Below, piece by piece: positions 62,901 to 64,000 of a DNA stretch of 64,000 nucleotides. This stretch comes from Thiotrichaceae bacterium. GTDB taxonomy: Bacteria > Pseudomonadota > Gammaproteobacteria > Beggiatoales > Beggiatoaceae. Location of the stretch: contig JAABRD010000010.1 of NCBI GenBank assembly GCA_011391085.1, positions 1 to 64,000 on the forward strand, given 5' to 3'. Position 1 is the first letter of the stretch, and every line of letters starts with the position of its first letter. Below the pieces are notes generated by a model. The model made no database searches and was not told where the DNA came from. It worked only from the letters and a program-made list of their open reading frames with translations. A program made the translations under genes and the position numbers.

Positions 62901-64000
62901 TTCCAACCGGTTCACTCTTGACGGCGCCATTGCCGGCTAAAGTGATGGTGAGGGGCAGAGTGGTGACCGCGGTAGATTCAAAGTTAACTTCGCAGGTCTT
63001 CGCGGCATCCATTTTGAGGGTGACTTCGTTACCTGTCAGATCTTTGCAATCGCCTCCCCAACCAACTAAAGTGGAACCTTCGTCGGGAGTGGCGGTTAAC
63101 TTCACTTCGGTGGCAGGTGCATAATACTCGGTGGCTTCTTTGCAATCTTTACCACAATTGATACCAGTGGCTAGACCTGGGGTGGAAGTAACGGTGCCAG
63201 TTCCTGTGGCGGTAGCCATCTTTTCGACGTTGAGGGCAACTTGGTCTGGGGTCAGGGCAACCAATTTGGACGAGAACTCGTCCATGAAAGGAATGACCAA
63301 GACATTGTTGGCCGGCAAATAGGTCAGGTCTGCCGAAGCAAAGTCGATTTCACCTGGCATCAGTTCTGTGACTTTGCCAGTCTCGTCGGCATAGAACAAT
63401 TTCCCACCCAGATCAGCCGTGCCAAAATCAGTCACGTAGTAACCGATTCCTTCATCATAAACCAGCCCATCTAACAAGGTGACATCATTGAAAGTGGCAA
63501 TGGTGCTAACCGCTTTCCCTTCGGCAAAACTGACACTTTTCAAATAGCCCGTTTTGGTCGTTTCGTCAGTGGTCACAACCAGTAAACTGTTGGTCATGGT
63601 ATCGACCAGAACGCCGTTGGGATTGACCAACTCTGCGCTATCTGACCATACGTCAAATTTACCGGCACATAGGCAGTAAATCTTATTGCTTTTCGTGTCC
63701 GAGACATACACGTTGCCGTTGGCATCTGCGGTCACGTCATTTAGCATGGTCGGGGCCGTTGCACCTTCTGCCACGGTGTAGGTGTTAATTACCTTTTTCT
63801 CCGTCAGACTGATTTCAAGCAGTTTGGGAGATTCGGCAACATATAAGGTAGTGCCATGGATAGCCAGGCCCGTAATATCGCCTAGTCCGGTCAACCAATC
63901 TTTGGTGGCGACTTGACCTGTAGCGGAGTCCACGGTGGAAATATAGCCGTCGAATTGGTCAGGGGTTGCGCCCATGACGGCATTGGATACATATAGTAGC
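59905..64000 (-). CDS. Giant surface protein: beta-propeller, InlB-type repeats, beta-helix, Thr-Asp-Lys tail; N-terminus outside window
   Basis: The frame stays open to the window edge (LLYVSNAVM before the first in-window Met), so the start lies outside; at least 1364 residues. The N-terminal part (to about 260) is NHL/propeller-like (GLAIHGTTLYVAESPKLLEI; TADANGNVYVSDTKSNKIYC). Seven to eight divergent InlB B-repeats follow, each about 85 residues with paired Cys (GIDCG..C...Y, WxGxC, C.ATF). Then a beta-helix-like region (GTIKNNGWISNSTV, GGTLTGYIKNEGTISN), a PPTTPPTTPPTELP linker, a beta domain, and a tail of about 185 residues made almost only of TDKTDTTDK. Likely exported adhesin or sheath protein. 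No C-terminal anchor is visible. Confidence 0.85.
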   Translation of the reverse strand, partial: LLYVSNAVMGATPDQFDGYISTVDSATGQVATKDWLTGLGDITGLAIHGTTLYVAESPKLLEISLTEKKVINTYTVAEGATAPTMLNDVTADANGNVYVSDTKSNKIYCLCAGKFDVWSDSAELVNPNGVLVDTMTNSLLVVTTDETTKTGYLKSVSFAEGKAVSTIATFNDVTLLDGLVYDEGIGYYVTDFGTADLGGKLFYADETGKVTELMPGEIDFASADLTYLPANNVLVIPFMDEFSSKLVALTPDQVALNVEKMATATGTGTVTSTPGLATGINCGKDCKEATEYYAPATEVKLTATPDEGSTLVGWGGDCKDLTGNEVTLKMDAAKTCEVNFESTAVTTLPLTITLAGNGAVKSEPVGIDCGATCNASFAPNTAVTLTATPADDSQFKQWDGDCAAAGVATTATVTLDAAKNCTATFELKPVVAKNALTVTLENGGDATVAVISNDGGIKCGPADGTCTKEYDLGTVVTLSVTSTTVTLLGWSGACAGTELTTTVTMDATKECKATFGAVAKSTLNVKLEGTGAGYVISDPTGIDCNKDTTADCTEFYPQGTVVTLKLDDTRPLTGSTFKGWSGGCTGTDPAVKVTMDADKECIATFDMLTSPFNTLTVTLSGEGKVTSDPAGIDCGTACTKDYPAGNVVTLTATITNPTLGFIGWMGDCTGTEATTKVTMDNLKNCTATFGNTIAPPPIAPPPAGTTFPLTVALQGTGLGIVTSTPAGINCGTDCAEDLAAATVVTLAAQANPGSTFAGWSGACMGATSPVTVTMDAAKACTAAFNVLPTTSTPPTVPVSTSVNTSAGYYDTAKGLVIGTYNANGNVLKNVTIDVDANVKNAVLMGTIKNNGWISNSTVAAGATVEGGTLTGYIKNEGTISNFTFLGASITGGTLAGTILNNSKVGGAFINVTLAANAKIKGGVLKGTIKGDKKAPATLENVVVKAGSHLSGVTLGANVDLEKGVVIENDESPTTPPTTPPTTPPTELPDMPSLGTALATDPVGKPIQTTAKFTGGIALNDGTTFEGEGQAKPLTDVVDLHGGITVDTAHVGKKADIFVYASYQATADDKPFHLMLDSKGAIQAWDQKVENLVAFQAGVTLSSLADVEIYQGVLLSPGILKVHFGYRLEDGTVVETPKSIDLNVNDKKADTSGESTDREDTTDTEGTTDTGETDTADAGETDTTDKTDTTDKTDTTDKTDTTDKTDTTDKTDTTDKTDTTDKTDTTDKTDKTDKTDKTDTTDKTDTTDKTDTTDKTDTTDKTDKTDKTDKTDKTDKTDKTDTTDKTDTTDKTDKTDKTDKTDKTDKTDKTDTTDKTDKTDKTDKTDKTDKTDKTDKTDKTDKTDKTDKTDKTDKTDKTDKTDTGK
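59919..60462. repeat. Thr-Asp-Lys coding microsatellite-like array
   Basis: Tandem 9- and 15-bp units (TCGGTCTTGTCCGT with TTT, CTTA or CGTA variants) over about 540 bp. Variants occur in runs, a pattern expected from repeated slippage and partial gene conversion. In frame throughout the surface-protein gene. Confidence 0.95.

Overview
The window reads as chromosome of a gammaproteobacterium with about 45-48% G+C. Housekeeping genes are of gammaproteobacterial type (rng followed by yhdP, sucCD, mutM, rlmH, miaB, nuoHIJK). The left edge carries a secreted Met/Gly/Tyr-rich repeat protein resembling sulfur-globule envelope proteins. Together with a DmsA-like oxidoreductase, many sensory cyclases and kinases, and a heavy load of dispersed palindromic repeats, this suggests a large sulfur-oxidising bacterium of the Thiotrichaceae (Beggiatoa/Thioploca-like). 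That placement is inference; there is no rRNA gene here to settle it.

Layout. 0-3 kb: the repeat protein, TA-flanked MITE-like elements, a 22-bp tandem repeat and three tandem paralogous small genes. 3-12 kb: a stand-alone HsdR_N-type nuclease-like protein, an orphan DmsA-like molybdoenzyme, a small gene pair broken by repeats, and a large STAND NTPase with a nucleoside-phosphorylase-like N-terminus. 12-20 kb: tRNA-Ser with a consensus promoter, then a minus-strand block of hemerythrin-like, TraB/GumN and ferredoxin-adenylate cyclase genes, a broken-up nuo cluster (H-I, YwqK-like gene, J-K) and mutM. 20-33 kb: sucC, sucD, glnB, rlmH, an MBL hydrolase, a dCache-HAMP histidine kinase, a hypothetical protein, an MTA/SAH deaminase, a TPR protein and an AbiEi/AbiEii pair. 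33-45 kb: a multidomain channel, pncC, yhdP and rng. 45-54 kb: a PLD-helicase, an Rpn/DUF4351-like protein, miaB, a PLP decarboxylase, a PD-(D/E)XK-like gene and its MITE-interrupted partner. 54-64 kb: a REC-PAS3-GAF-cyclase-REC protein, a TpsA remnant, an OmpA-like lipoprotein and a giant surface protein that runs off the right edge.

Functional themes. (1) Cyclic-nucleotide signalling: two class III cyclases, one fused to a 2Fe-2S ferredoxin, and a channel ending in a cyclic-nucleotide-binding domain. (2) Genome defence or conflict: STAND-PNP, AbiE, PLD-helicase, HsdR_N-like and Rpn-like genes. (3) A striking repeat load: at least five families of short palindromic elements fill nearly every intergenic gap, nest in each other, supply stop codons, sit in frame inside two large genes and have broken at least one gene, leaving a clean 8-bp target duplication.

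The two most novel-looking items are the channel at 33854-37261 (periplasmic binding protein, then a Cys-loop-receptor-like extracellular domain, then an MscS pore, then a cNMP-binding domain) and the 115-bp element family whose mobility is shown directly by two copies with exact 8-bp duplications.
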